From assembly GCA_903847315.1 (NCBI GenBank), contig CAINDG010000008.1, positions 23,871-87,870 of the forward strand: a stretch of DNA of 64,000 nucleotides, in the 5' to 3' direction. Of this stretch, positions 16,209 to 24,899 are shown one piece after another. This stretch comes from an uncultured Planctomycetota bacterium. Its GTDB lineage: Bacteria > Planctomycetota > Phycisphaerae > Sedimentisphaerales > UBA12454. Under the pieces are notes generated by a model. The model was not told the origin of the DNA and did no database searches. It saw only the letters and a list, made by a program, of their open reading frames with translations. Position numbers and translations under genes: made by a program. Each line of letters begins with the position of its first letter. The stretch's first letter is position 1.

Positions 16209-19200
16209 CTACTGTTTTTGCTTATCCAATGCCTTTTTTAAATCGTTCTCGGTAATCTTCCCTTGTTCAACAAGAATCTCTCCAAGTTTCTTTTTCTCTT
16301 TAAGCTTCCTGGGAATAGTAAAATAAAAAGTCGAACCCTTACCCTCTTTTGATTCTGCCCATAATTCTCCTCCATGAGCAAAAATTATATCACTGGAAAT
16401 CGCCAGCCCAAGGCCGGTGCCGCCTTTTTTCTTATCTCTTGTGCTGTCTAATTGCTCAAAAACCTGAAAAAGTTTCTTTATATCTTCGGCTTTAATACCA
16501 ATACCGGTATCCTGAACCGCTATATGCACCGTATCGTCTTTCTGCTTTGTGCGGATAGTAATATTTCCTTTTTCGGTATATTTTATGGCATTACTCACCA
16601 AATTAGTAAGCACCTGAACTATCCTGTCTTTATCAAAACTTATCTTGGGTATGCTTTCATCTATATCCACTGCCAAATCCAGCCCCTTTTCTGTCGCCAC
16701 AAGACGCATTTCATTACTGACATCCTGCACTACCTGGTTAATATCGTTTTTCCGGATATCAAACTCCAGCTTCCCTGATGATATTTTCTGGTAATCCAAA
16801 ACATTATTAATCAGGCGTCCCAATCTGTCGGTATTTCTCTTGGCGGTACTCAAAAGGTCCTTCTGCTCATCATTGATATCTCCTGCCAGGCCCTCTAAAA
16901 CAAGATTTACGCCCTCTTTGATTGCTCCCAGCGGGCTTCGGAGTTCATGTGAAACCATAGAGGTGAACCTCGACTTTATCTCTACAGCGGCTTTTTGCTC
17001 ATCAGCGTTTCTCAGTTCTTCTTCCAATCGCTTGTTCTCGGTAATGTCGCGTCCTTCGGAAATAAGAAATATCACCTTGCCATCTGCATCTTGAATGGGC
17101 TTCATCGAAAAATCTATATAATGAATGCTTTTATCCGCAGCGAGGTAGGTTGCCTCGAAACGCACAATTTCGCCTCGTGCAGCTTTTATTATGGCTTCAC
17201 GCAGCTTATTCTGCATTTCTGTCGAATGTGCCCACCAGGGCGTATCCCAGAAAGGTTTGTCTAAACAATCCGATTCACCAATTCCTGCAAACTGCATTGC
17301 CGTCCTGTTTACCTCGAGGAGTGTACCGTCCAGTGCCATCATGCCGACAAACTGAAAAGACTGGTCAAAAATGGCACGAATTTTTCTTTCTTTTGCCAGC
17401 AGCGCATTCTCCATATTCTTTTGCTCGGTGATATCCCTGACAGTTGCATGCAGGAATACCTCCTTTCCCTGCTCGACTCTCGATAACAGCACATTTGCCA
17501 AAAACTCCTCGCCGTTTGCACGCTTATGTGTCCACTCGAAAAAATGTGAGCCTTTGCGCATCGCCGTCTCTATCATATCTTTGGCCTTGACGTCCGAGGC
17601 TCGCCCGTCAGGCTGATGCACCGGAGATAACTTCCAGGGTTCATAGGTTAAAAATTCCGCCTCGTTTTTCACCCTGAACATTTTTATCGTAGCAGGGTTT
17701 CCGGATGTGAATTTCCACGACGGCGGTTCAAGGGTCATAATAGCGTCACGGGACGACATAAACAGACTTCGATACTTATCCTCGCTCTCCCGCAGCAGGT
17801 CTTCTGCCTGCTTGCGCTCGGTGGTATCATGAAAGAACCCCATTAGATACGTCTTCCCGGCAATTGTGATAGGTGTTGAATTAATGTCAGCATAAAAAAT
17901 GCTGCTGTCTTTTCTCTTTACGGGTAAATCTTTGGCTAAGTGAATTTCTCCTTTTGCCTGCCTTTCAAATTGTTTAATAACGCAAGGAAGGTCTTTTTCG
18001 GGATGAATATCCATAACCCCTAAATCTTCAATTTCCTCAGAGTTATAACCGAGCATCCGGCAGATTGAATTATTACCCATGTAGAATTTCCTGGTTTCCG
18101 TATCGACCACCAGTATTCCATCAACCGCATTGTCAAAAACAGTTTTGAATTCTTCCTCATTTGCCAGCGCCAATTCCCTCTCCAATTTCCTGCGTTCGGT
18201 GATATTGATAAAAATCGCGACCACGCCGTCAATCTTGTTATCCATAGTCCGGTACGGCCTGATATATACCGAATACCAGTTTTCCTCTTTGTCCTCTATC
18301 TCAAATGCCTTTGGATGAAGGGTCTTTATTACCTCCAAAAGCATTCCCTCGAAATCCGGAATATCTATATTGAGTTTAATTTTACTTATCGGTCTGCCGA
18401 TATCTGATGAAATTACATTAAGAACCTTTTCTGCCTGTGGAGTTACTCTGCGTATACATAAGTCCGTCCCCATCATAATGACCGGCATATTGATACTGCC
18501 AAGTAAGTTTATCAGGTCGTTATTCAGCAGAATGACTTCCTTATTACGGTTCTGCAGTTCCTCGTTAGTGGTGACCAATTCTTCATTTGAAGACTGCAGT
18601 TCCTCTTTGGCAGTTTCCAGTTCCTCGTTAGTGCTTAGCAGTTCTTCATTACTTGACAGTATTTCCTCATTAGCCGTTTTCACTTCTTCATTCGCGTTTT
18701 CCTGTTCTTCTATAACTGTCTGGAGATATTCTTTTGTTTCCGTAAGCTCTTTCTGCAGGGAATCAACATATTTTTCATCTTTAACAGATTTCCTGTGCGC
18801 CTTTGGTAAATTCTTAGGCCTGACTGCCTTGGGAATTTCGTCAAAAAGCACCAGAAAGAATTCTTCTTTAAGGGGTCCGGATTTCACAGGGATAACTGTA
18901 ACATTAATTCTCATCCTGCGGCCATTATACTTTATATCCTCCGCTTCTATTTTTACTGTATGTTTTGTTCCCCTTGCTTTATATATCGCCGTGTGCAAAG
19001 GCTGAAACAGTCCTTTCGGCGCCAATTTGAACAGGTTAAGGCTCGGTTTGCCTGCCGCTGATTCAAGATAGCGGCCGGTATGACCGCGGAACTGAACAAC
19101 CTCCATATCACTGTCTATCAGCACCCCGCAAAGGGCGTATTCGCTAAGCACAACCTGCTCTACCATGTTCTCAATATCGGTTTCTTTGCCTTTCCTGGTA

Positions 19201-20747
19201 CCTGTCTTTTCCTTAATTTCTAATTTCTTCAGCGGATAATATTTCTGACCTAATTCAAGTTTAGACTCTCCCGGCAGATATTTTTTTACGAAAATTCTCT
19301 GCTTTCTGTCCAGCGCCTTAAAAAGATTTGAATAACCGCCTGCGGATTCCGAGTTTCCTAAAACCAGAAACCCGCCGGGTCTTAAACCGTAGTGAAAATT
19401 ATGGAATACTTTTTTCTGTAAAACCGGCTGAAAGTATATAATCAGGTTACGGCAGCTTATAAGGTCTAAATTGGAGAAAGGCGGGTCGCTGAACACATTC
19501 TGTTTTGAAAAAATACACATCTCCCTCAGCAGTTTGGAAACCTTATAAGAGTTGTCTGTTTTGGTGAAAAATCTTTTTAATCGCTCAGGCGTAACATCGT
19601 TTTTTATATTCTTGCCGTAAATGCCCCGGCGAGCCTTATCAATATTGCTGTCGCTTACATCGGTTGCAAAAATCCGGACAGGGAACGCGCTCCTTTTGTT
19701 GCCCAGCGATTCCATAAGGCATATAGCAATAGAATAAGCCTCCTCGCCGCTCGAACATCCCGGAACCCATATCCTTGTCTCCTGACCTTTTGTCTTGTTT
19801 TTAAGAATCGCGGGTATTATCCGTTTTTTCAATGTATGAAAAACTTTCGGGTCACGGAAGAAACTGGTAACCTTTATCAATAAGTCTTCATAAAGCTTTT
19901 CTACCTCGTCTTTATTCTCGCGCAGGAACTTTATGTAGCCCCTGAGATTTTCCAATTTCAGTAAAACCATCCGCCGTGATATGCGTCTGCTGATGGTACT
20001 GGTTTTATAATGAGCCAAATCCAGCCCCTTGGCCGAACGCAATATGTCAAGAATACCTTCAATGCCTTTATCTGGCGTTACGATTGATTTATCTGCTTTA
20101 ACAAGCCGCCCAGACGATATAAGGGGATGTTTTGCTATACATTCCAGCTCACTGGCAATCTTTTTGGGCGAAAGCACAAAATCCACACATCCGGCCCCAA
20201 TCGCGCTTTGCGGCATACCGTCGTATTTAGCGGTTTTTTCATCCTGAGCAAAAATAATACCACCTTCGGCCTTTATAGCCTCGGCTCCCAGCGTCCCGTC
20301 TGTTGCTGTTCCTGAAAGAATAACTCCGATAGCCCTGTTCCCATGCTCTTCTGCCAGCGAACGGAAAAACCAGTCTATCGGCATACGTTTTAACCCTGCA
20401 TCGCGCATCTTGTTGAGTTTTAGTCTGCCGCCCGCGATAGAAACATTAGTGCTCGGCGGTATTACATAAACATTATTGATTTCTATGGGCATACCGTTCT
20501 TTATTTCTTTTACCGGCATTTTTGTTAATCTGGCAAGCAGTTCCGTCAGCATACTTTTATGTCCCGGTGCTAAATGCATTATAAATACAAATGCCATTCC
20601 CGGTTTAGCTGACAGATTTTTGAGTAATTCCTGATATGCTTCAAGACCGCCGGCTGATGCCCCGATACCGACAATAGGAAAATATGCTGTTTTGCGATTA
20701 GCGGGTATAATCTTTTTCTTTTTTGGCGATGCTTTTGTTTTTTTCAT
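16209..20747 (-). CDS. CheB-CheR-PAS hybrid histidine kinase with GspE-N-like tail
   Basis: The 1512-residue protein has these parts in order. A CheB methylesterase (about 20-205) has Ser31 in GIGASAGGLEA, His58 and Asp150. A CheR methyltransferase (about 225-490) has WVPGCSSGEEAYS and SCRNLIIYF. A PAS-like region (about 540-640) and a long Glu/Asn-rich coiled coil (about 665-770) follow. Then come a PAS10-type domain, three further PAS domains, and a HisKA segment with His1267 in VSHELRSPLGAI. The HATPase has NAIKYTEKGN, DTGIGI and GGTGLGLAIS. The last 25 residues (LGEILVEQGKITENDLKKAL) resemble the N-terminal domain of GspE/MshE ATPases. No membrane helix is seen. Such CheB-CheR-PAS kinases sense through PAS domains and may methylate their own partners; this is inferred. 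A GAGAGG ribosome site precedes the ATG, and three REC-only genes follow. Confidence 0.92.
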   Translation of the reverse strand: MKKTKASPKKKKIIPANRKTAYFPIVGIGASAGGLEAYQELLKNLSAKPGMAFVFIMHLAPGHKSMLTELLARLTKMPVKEIKNGMPIEINNVYVIPPSTNVSIAGGRLKLNKMRDAGLKRMPIDWFFRSLAEEHGNRAIGVILSGTATDGTLGAEAIKAEGGIIFAQDEKTAKYDGMPQSAIGAGCVDFVLSPKKIASELECIAKHPLISSGRLVKADKSIVTPDKGIEGILDILRSAKGLDLAHYKTSTISRRISRRMVLLKLENLRGYIKFLRENKDEVEKLYEDLLIKVTSFFRDPKVFHTLKKRIIPAILKNKTKGQETRIWVPGCSSGEEAYSIAICLMESLGNKRSAFPVRIFATDVSDSNIDKARRGIYGKNIKNDVTPERLKRFFTKTDNSYKVSKLLREMCIFSKQNVFSDPPFSNLDLISCRNLIIYFQPVLQKKVFHNFHYGLRPGGFLVLGNSESAGGYSNLFKALDRKQRIFVKKYLPGESKLELGQKYYPLKKLEIKEKTGTRKGKETDIENMVEQVVLSEYALCGVLIDSDMEVVQFRGHTGRYLESAAGKPSLNLFKLAPKGLFQPLHTAIYKARGTKHTVKIEAEDIKYNGRRMRINVTVIPVKSGPLKEEFFLVLFDEIPKAVRPKNLPKAHRKSVKDEKYVDSLQKELTETKEYLQTVIEEQENANEEVKTANEEILSSNEELLSTNEELETAKEELQSSNEELVTTNEELQNRNKEVILLNNDLINLLGSINMPVIMMGTDLCIRRVTPQAEKVLNVISSDIGRPISKIKLNIDIPDFEGMLLEVIKTLHPKAFEIEDKEENWYSVYIRPYRTMDNKIDGVVAIFINITERRKLERELALANEEEFKTVFDNAVDGILVVDTETRKFYMGNNSICRMLGYNSEEIEDLGVMDIHPEKDLPCVIKQFERQAKGEIHLAKDLPVKRKDSSIFYADINSTPITIAGKTYLMGFFHDTTERKQAEDLLRESEDKYRSLFMSSRDAIMTLEPPSWKFTSGNPATIKMFRVKNEAEFLTYEPWKLSPVHQPDGRASDVKAKDMIETAMRKGSHFFEWTHKRANGEEFLANVLLSRVEQGKEVFLHATVRDITEQKNMENALLAKERKIRAIFDQSFQFVGMMALDGTLLEVNRTAMQFAGIGESDCLDKPFWDTPWWAHSTEMQNKLREAIIKAARGEIVRFEATYLAADKSIHYIDFSMKPIQDADGKVIFLISEGRDITENKRLEEELRNADEQKAAVEIKSRFTSMVSHELRSPLGAIKEGVNLVLEGLAGDINDEQKDLLSTAKRNTDRLGRLINNVLDYQKISSGKLEFDIRKNDINQVVQDVSNEMRLVATEKGLDLAVDIDESIPKISFDKDRIVQVLTNLVSNAIKYTEKGNITIRTKQKDDTVHIAVQDTGIGIKAEDIKKLFQVFEQLDSTRDKKKGGTGLGLAISSDIIFAHGGELWAESKEGKGSTFYFTIPRKLKEKKKLGEILVEQGKITENDLKKALDKQKQ

Positions 20748-21073
20748 GGGAACCTCTCAAAAGCAAAAAACCTAAATCCTGCCGTATCTGAAAAAAATGT
20801 ATAAAAGGTTGGCTAATAAAAATTGAACAAACTCTGTCCTCTCGATGTTCCTAATCGTTGCATAATAGCCAACTCTTTTTTGGCATATAAGCAATTGCCG
20901 AATCATCAATGTACCAATTTTCGGCTGTGATTTAGTCCCAGTTATATATAAGACTATACAGGTCTAAAAAAGATGTCAAATAAAATTTTTCGACAAATAA
21001 CCTTGTGCTTTGGAACAATTGATTACGTATTTTAACAATAGCAGGGGGGCAGACTGCCAATTTTTGACATACC
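20748..21073. other. AT-rich intergenic region between hybrid kinase and ankyrin gene
   Basis: About 325 bases without a gene. The region should hold the promoter of the minus-strand kinase operon. One possible stem (GTTGGCTA 20808-20815 with TAGCCAAC 20866-20873, then CTCTTTTTT) is terminator-like on the plus strand, but its loop is about 50 nt. Nothing else stands out. Confidence 0.5.
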
Positions 21074-22156
21074 TTATTGCTTTGCGCCGGCGTTTTCGAG
21101 CAGTTGGGCAATTTCTATATAACCATTGTTTTTAGCGAATGCTAATACTGTTACGCCGTCGCTGGTTTTTACATTGGCATCGGCTTTGTGTTCCAGCAGA
21201 AGTTTGACGATTTCTGTCCGGCCCTGCAATACAGCCGTTGTCAGGGGCAGAGAACCATCTTTAACTTTTACGTTGGCATCAGCGCCTTTTTCCAGCAGAA
21301 GCTTGATGATTTCCGTGTAGCCTTTCTGCACCGCTGAAAACAGAACTGTGTCCTCTTCGTTATCTTTTACATTGACATCACCGCCGCTTGCCAGGAGGTG
21401 TTTGACAATCTCCAGATGGCCTTCCTGCGACGCCAGCAGCAGGGCGGTTATGCCTTTGTTATCTGCGGCATTAACTTCAGCGCCATTTTCCAGTAAAAGT
21501 TTGACGGTTTCCGGAAAATTATAATAAGCCGCCAATATCAGTGCCGTTCCGCCATTGGTGGTTTTGAAATTGACTTGTGCGCCATTCTTCAAAAGAAGCG
21601 TAACAACGTCAGTACAGCCGTTAGTCGCCGCCATTATAAGTGCCGTTGCGCCGTCGTTAGTTTTGGCATTGACCTCGGCACCTTTTTTGATAAGAAACTT
21701 TACAATATCCGGATAACCATTATACGCGGCCCATATAAGAGCTGTTTCTCCGTTATTGTCCCGGGCATCTACCTCGGCGCCTTTTTCTATCAGAAGACAA
21801 ACGGCATTATAGTGGCCGACAATTGACGATGCCATCAGGGCTGTAGCGCCGCTGTTGGTTTTAATATTGACATCAGCGCCGTTTTTCAAAAGCAGCTTAA
21901 TAATTTCCGTACGGGATTTCCTTGCCGCCATATACAGTGCCGTTGTACCTTCCTTGGTTTGCACGTTGACCTCTATGCCATTAGCCAGTGCTTTTCGCAC
22001 GGCAGGGAGGTTGCCGTCATACGCAGCCAGAATAAATTGAGAGTTCTTATCTAATATTATTTTCTTTACCGGTGTTTTCGTCTCCGGTTTTTGCTTTTCA
22101 GCAAAGGCTATAGATACAAGAGGAACACACATCAGAAAAAATAAGATACGTTTCAT
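21074..22156 (-). CDS. Exported ankyrin-repeat protein (paralog 1)
   Basis: The 360-residue protein has a signal peptide (about 1-19) and then about ten ankyrin repeats of 33 residues, with the pattern G-x-T-A-L-x-x-A-A...G-x-x-x-I-V-K-x-L-L-x-x-G-A-x-V-N. It is all repeat and carries no enzyme domain, so a periplasmic or surface binding role is inferred. A close paralog of the same length lies at 55183-56271 on the other strand. Its ATG overlaps the stop of the 93-residue gene upstream (TAATG). Confidence 0.88.
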   Translation of the reverse strand: MKRILFFLMCVPLVSIAFAEKQKPETKTPVKKIILDKNSQFILAAYDGNLPAVRKALANGIEVNVQTKEGTTALYMAARKSRTEIIKLLLKNGADVNIKTNSGATALMASSIVGHYNAVCLLIEKGAEVDARDNNGETALIWAAYNGYPDIVKFLIKKGAEVNAKTNDGATALIMAATNGCTDVVTLLLKNGAQVNFKTTNGGTALILAAYYNFPETVKLLLENGAEVNAADNKGITALLLASQEGHLEIVKHLLASGGDVNVKDNEEDTVLFSAVQKGYTEIIKLLLEKGADANVKVKDGSLPLTTAVLQGRTEIVKLLLEHKADANVKTSDGVTVLAFAKNNGYIEIAQLLENAGAKQ

Positions 22157-22437
22157 TAGATCTCCCTTGAATTGATATTAATTTTTATGTGTCTGAGACA
22201 ATCGCGATAATTATCATAGCCGTGATACGACTTGTCAAGACGATTTGTGGTTTGTGTAAATAGCCATAAGTCTTTTATTTCTTCTATTTCCTCAGTCGAT
22301 TTCGTCAAGTCCCATATAAAAAGTTCAGCCGGGCCGTTTAGGCCAGGGGCTTCGTCGTAACGGGTAAAGTCGCTAAACCCGTTATAGAAGTAGCGAAAAA
22401 TCCTTGATTTTAAGTCAAAAACGCCGATTTTCTCCAT
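22156..22437 (-). CDS. Hypothetical protein, 93 aa, coupled to ankyrin gene
   Basis: Not recognised. The sequence is soluble and rich in aromatic and acidic residues (RYFYNGFSDFTRYDEAPGLNGPAELFIWDL; DKSYHGYDNYRDCLRHI). It has no signal peptide, unlike the exported ankyrin protein whose start codon it overlaps by one base. The coupling supports it being translated. Ribosome site weak. Confidence 0.55.
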   Translation of the reverse strand: MEKIGVFDLKSRIFRYFYNGFSDFTRYDEAPGLNGPAELFIWDLTKSTEEIEEIKDLWLFTQTTNRLDKSYHGYDNYRDCLRHIKININSREI

Positions 22438-22522
22438 AATTCCATTAAGACGGCTTATCTGCCTGTCGATAGTTTTATTGAGTACTTACGCGATTTTACA
22501 ACAAAGAAAGGTCTATAAAAAT

Positions 22523-24100
22523 ATGTCAAAATTGCTTGAAATTCTCGGCAGGGCGGTCGGGGTAAATACTGCGGGCCTGCTGTGGCACTGGATAGATACT
22601 GTAATAAAATCGAATCCTGACTACAGTCCAATCAATGATATTTTAGACCTGATTTCCGTAGCCAGTTTTGATATCGCCGAAGAAAAAGCGGCGAAATATC
22701 TGCTCGAAAAGCCTGAATGCACTATCGGCAGAATGGTAATGGCAACACTTTGCCTGGAGAAATCAGACCTTAATGGGGCGATAGACAATCTTCAGTCAAT
22801 TTATCGCAAGCAGCCCAATAATACTATCGCGCTTTATGCGATGGGGCATTGTTATGAGAGACTTTATAAGGAAGCCGAAGCGATAGAATTTTATCAGGAC
22901 TGCCTGAAATTCAAGAACTACCTCGAATTCCCGAGATTGCGACTTGCCGCCATATATTTCAAAAACGGCCAGCTCGAAAAGACGGTGCAGGAATATCGAA
23001 GACAAATAGGCGAATACCCCGATGATATAGAAACTCTTGTGCTCCTGGGGCATTTGTATATGGAGACCGGCAATTATGAATCCGCGGCGGAAGCGTTCAG
23101 CAACGCTATCCTGATACATCCTGATAATTTCAGCGGTTCCACGGCAGAAGAAGAAAAAATAAAAGAGATGATAGAACAGCAGGGTCCCTTTCAGGCAATA
23201 GATTACCTGAAAGAACGTCTGGAAAAGCAGCCTGAAGATGCGGATTTGTACGTTCAGCTTGCCGAGGTTTTCATACTGGCAGAAGATTTTGCGCAAGCCG
23301 TCGCCTACTATGAAAAAGCCATAAAATTAGAGCCGAACTATCTTATGGCGTATGTAAGACTTGGTTCTTTGCATATGGCGAATTCAAATACGTCTCCGGC
23401 CGCTGAGCTTTTCAACAGGGCTTGTGCGATAAATGACGAGATTGTCGATGCGTATGTAGGACTGGCCCAGGCACAAAAGAAACTTGGGGACGACGATTCG
23501 GCATATGCAACGCTGAATCTGGCTTCCGCTATTGTACAAAACAGCTCCGTTTTGTTTGCCGAGACAGCAAGATTAAGACTGATTGCGGCGACCGGAACCG
23601 AAATAGACAAGCGTAAGGCAGACAAGACTGTGCTTGAGACCTTCGAAAAAGAATATGCGAACAATCCTGAAAACTTCCCTGTAGGATATGCCCTTGGGAT
23701 GATTTTAATGAAATACAAACAGTATAAACAGGCTGCCGAAAAGCTTGCGGAAATTATCCGCGGAAACGAGACGAATTACAGGTCTCTTTCCCGGCTGACA
23801 CTGTGCTGCACCGAACTTGGCGAAAAACCAATGGCTCTGTCATACCTGAACATACAAAATAAGCTTTCCAGCCAGCTTATCGGCTTGCATTACAAAACAG
23901 CTCTGTTGTACTGCAATAGGGAAGCTTTCCTGAATGCAATACAGACAAGCCGGAAAGAACAGCTTAAGGATTTCGATGCGGAGCTGACTTTTACGACATT
24001 AAATGAAACCCTCCAGAATATGGGGCTTGTTGACCGTGCGTATGCCTGCTGGAATCTGATAGGCGATATGGTCAATATAGCGTCACATCAACCCGTTTAG
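22523..24100 (+). CDS. TPR-repeat protein
   Basis: The protein of about 525 residues has many TPR-like helix pairs (TIALYAMGHCYERLYKEAEAI; IETLVLLGHLYMETGNYESAA; PNYLMAYVRLGSLHMANS). The first 50 residues (SKLLEILGRAVGVNTAGLLWHWID) form a separate helical segment. There is no signal peptide, so it is likely a cytoplasmic scaffold. A longer TTG start exists at 22478, but the ATG at 22523 with GAAAGG upstream is more natural. Partner unknown. Confidence 0.82.
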   Translation: MSKLLEILGRAVGVNTAGLLWHWIDTVIKSNPDYSPINDILDLISVASFDIAEEKAAKYLLEKPECTIGRMVMATLCLEKSDLNGAIDNLQSIYRKQPNNTIALYAMGHCYERLYKEAEAIEFYQDCLKFKNYLEFPRLRLAAIYFKNGQLEKTVQEYRRQIGEYPDDIETLVLLGHLYMETGNYESAAEAFSNAILIHPDNFSGSTAEEEKIKEMIEQQGPFQAIDYLKERLEKQPEDADLYVQLAEVFILAEDFAQAVAYYEKAIKLEPNYLMAYVRLGSLHMANSNTSPAAELFNRACAINDEIVDAYVGLAQAQKKLGDDDSAYATLNLASAIVQNSSVLFAETARLRLIAATGTEIDKRKADKTVLETFEKEYANNPENFPVGYALGMILMKYKQYKQAAEKLAEIIRGNETNYRSLSRLTLCCTELGEKPMALSYLNIQNKLSSQLIGLHYKTALLYCNREAFLNAIQTSRKEQLKDFDAELTFTTLNETLQNMGLVDRAYACWNLIGDMVNIASHQPV

Positions 24101-24109
24101 GCAGAATAA

Positions 24110-24190
24110 GCTCTTTATTGATATCTGAGGCCTTTTTGTGAAAAAGCCGAATGAAACATAACATATATTATGGGACTATCAATAAAGAGC
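24110..24190. repeat. Nested inverted repeat between convergent genes
   Basis: GCTCTTTATTGAT (24110-24122) and its exact complement ATCAATAAAGAGC (24178-24190) enclose a second small hairpin (GGCCTTTTT-GTG-AAAAAGCC, 24129-24148). It lies between two convergent genes. It may act as a bidirectional transcript end, but there is no clean U-run after the outer stem. Confidence 0.55.
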
Positions 24191-24242
24191 AGAAAAACAA
24201 CTTATACTCTAAAACTAACAGCTTAAAACAACCTAAAGGTTT

Positions 24243-24890
24243 TTATTCGTTCAACTCAGGGATTCTGTTTGACTTCTTTTTTACAGCCGGGGCTGGCTGG
24301 CTTGGCACAGGCGGATTGACTTTTGGTGCGATTTTAGCAGGACAGGTATGATTTTGGATATTAGACCGGCTGACAACCTCAACAGCTTTTGCAATATTTT
24401 TATCGCCATATTGTAATGAAAGGCCGGAAACAAATCCACAGGTATTAACAACACGGCCTGATGACTTTTCTATATCGTCCGGCAGATATTTCGAGACTAA
24501 AGAAATCTCTTTTAAAGGTGATATCGCCACGGCAAAAAGAATAAAATTGACAAGGACAAATCCGCCGACAAACCCCAAAATCGGGCTGCTTATTTTATCA
24601 ACTATTACCGGGAATATTGCATAGTAAGTAGTTGTCAAAAAAGTGGAACTAAGGTAATTAGTGATAATGAAATAAACAGCTGCTATCACGACCATAACCA
24701 CGACATTAGCATAAGAGCCGAGGAAATTCAGTCGCTGCCCTGCCCATGAGAGAACCGGGGAGGTAAGCATCAAACCGAGATATACGGCAATAATAACATT
24801 GAATAGAAATGCCCAGGTCGCGAAGAGCCCCTTCTTGTAAGCCCAAACCCCGAACAAGGCCGCAATGATTAACGAAATAAGTTCAGACAT
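24243..24890 (-). CDS. CvpA family membrane protein
   Basis: The 215-residue protein has four membrane helices in about the first 150 residues (LISLIIAALFGVWAYKKGLFA at the start; FVGGFVLVNFILFAVAISPL as the last), which fits the CvpA/colicin-V-production family. CvpA is an inner-membrane protein linked to envelope stress and surface properties. Residues 150-215 form a soluble tail ending in a Pro/Lys-rich stretch. It follows the GspE-like ATPase gene by 9 nt on the same strand. Confidence 0.75.
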   Translation of the reverse strand: MSELISLIIAALFGVWAYKKGLFATWAFLFNVIIAVYLGLMLTSPVLSWAGQRLNFLGSYANVVVMVVIAAVYFIITNYLSSTFLTTTYYAIFPVIVDKISSPILGFVGGFVLVNFILFAVAISPLKEISLVSKYLPDDIEKSSGRVVNTCGFVSGLSLQYGDKNIAKAVEVVSRSNIQNHTCPAKIAPKVNPPVPSQPAPAVKKKSNRIPELNE

Positions 24891-24899
24891 ATTTCTGTC

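Noticed and set aside
18370..19005. 211-aa plus-strand ORF rich in Ser
   Set aside because: Antisense image of the Glu/Asn-rich coiled coil of the hybrid kinase.
20808..20880. Plus-strand terminator
   Set aside because: The 8-bp stem has a loop of about 50 nt and no upstream plus-strand gene, so support is too weak.
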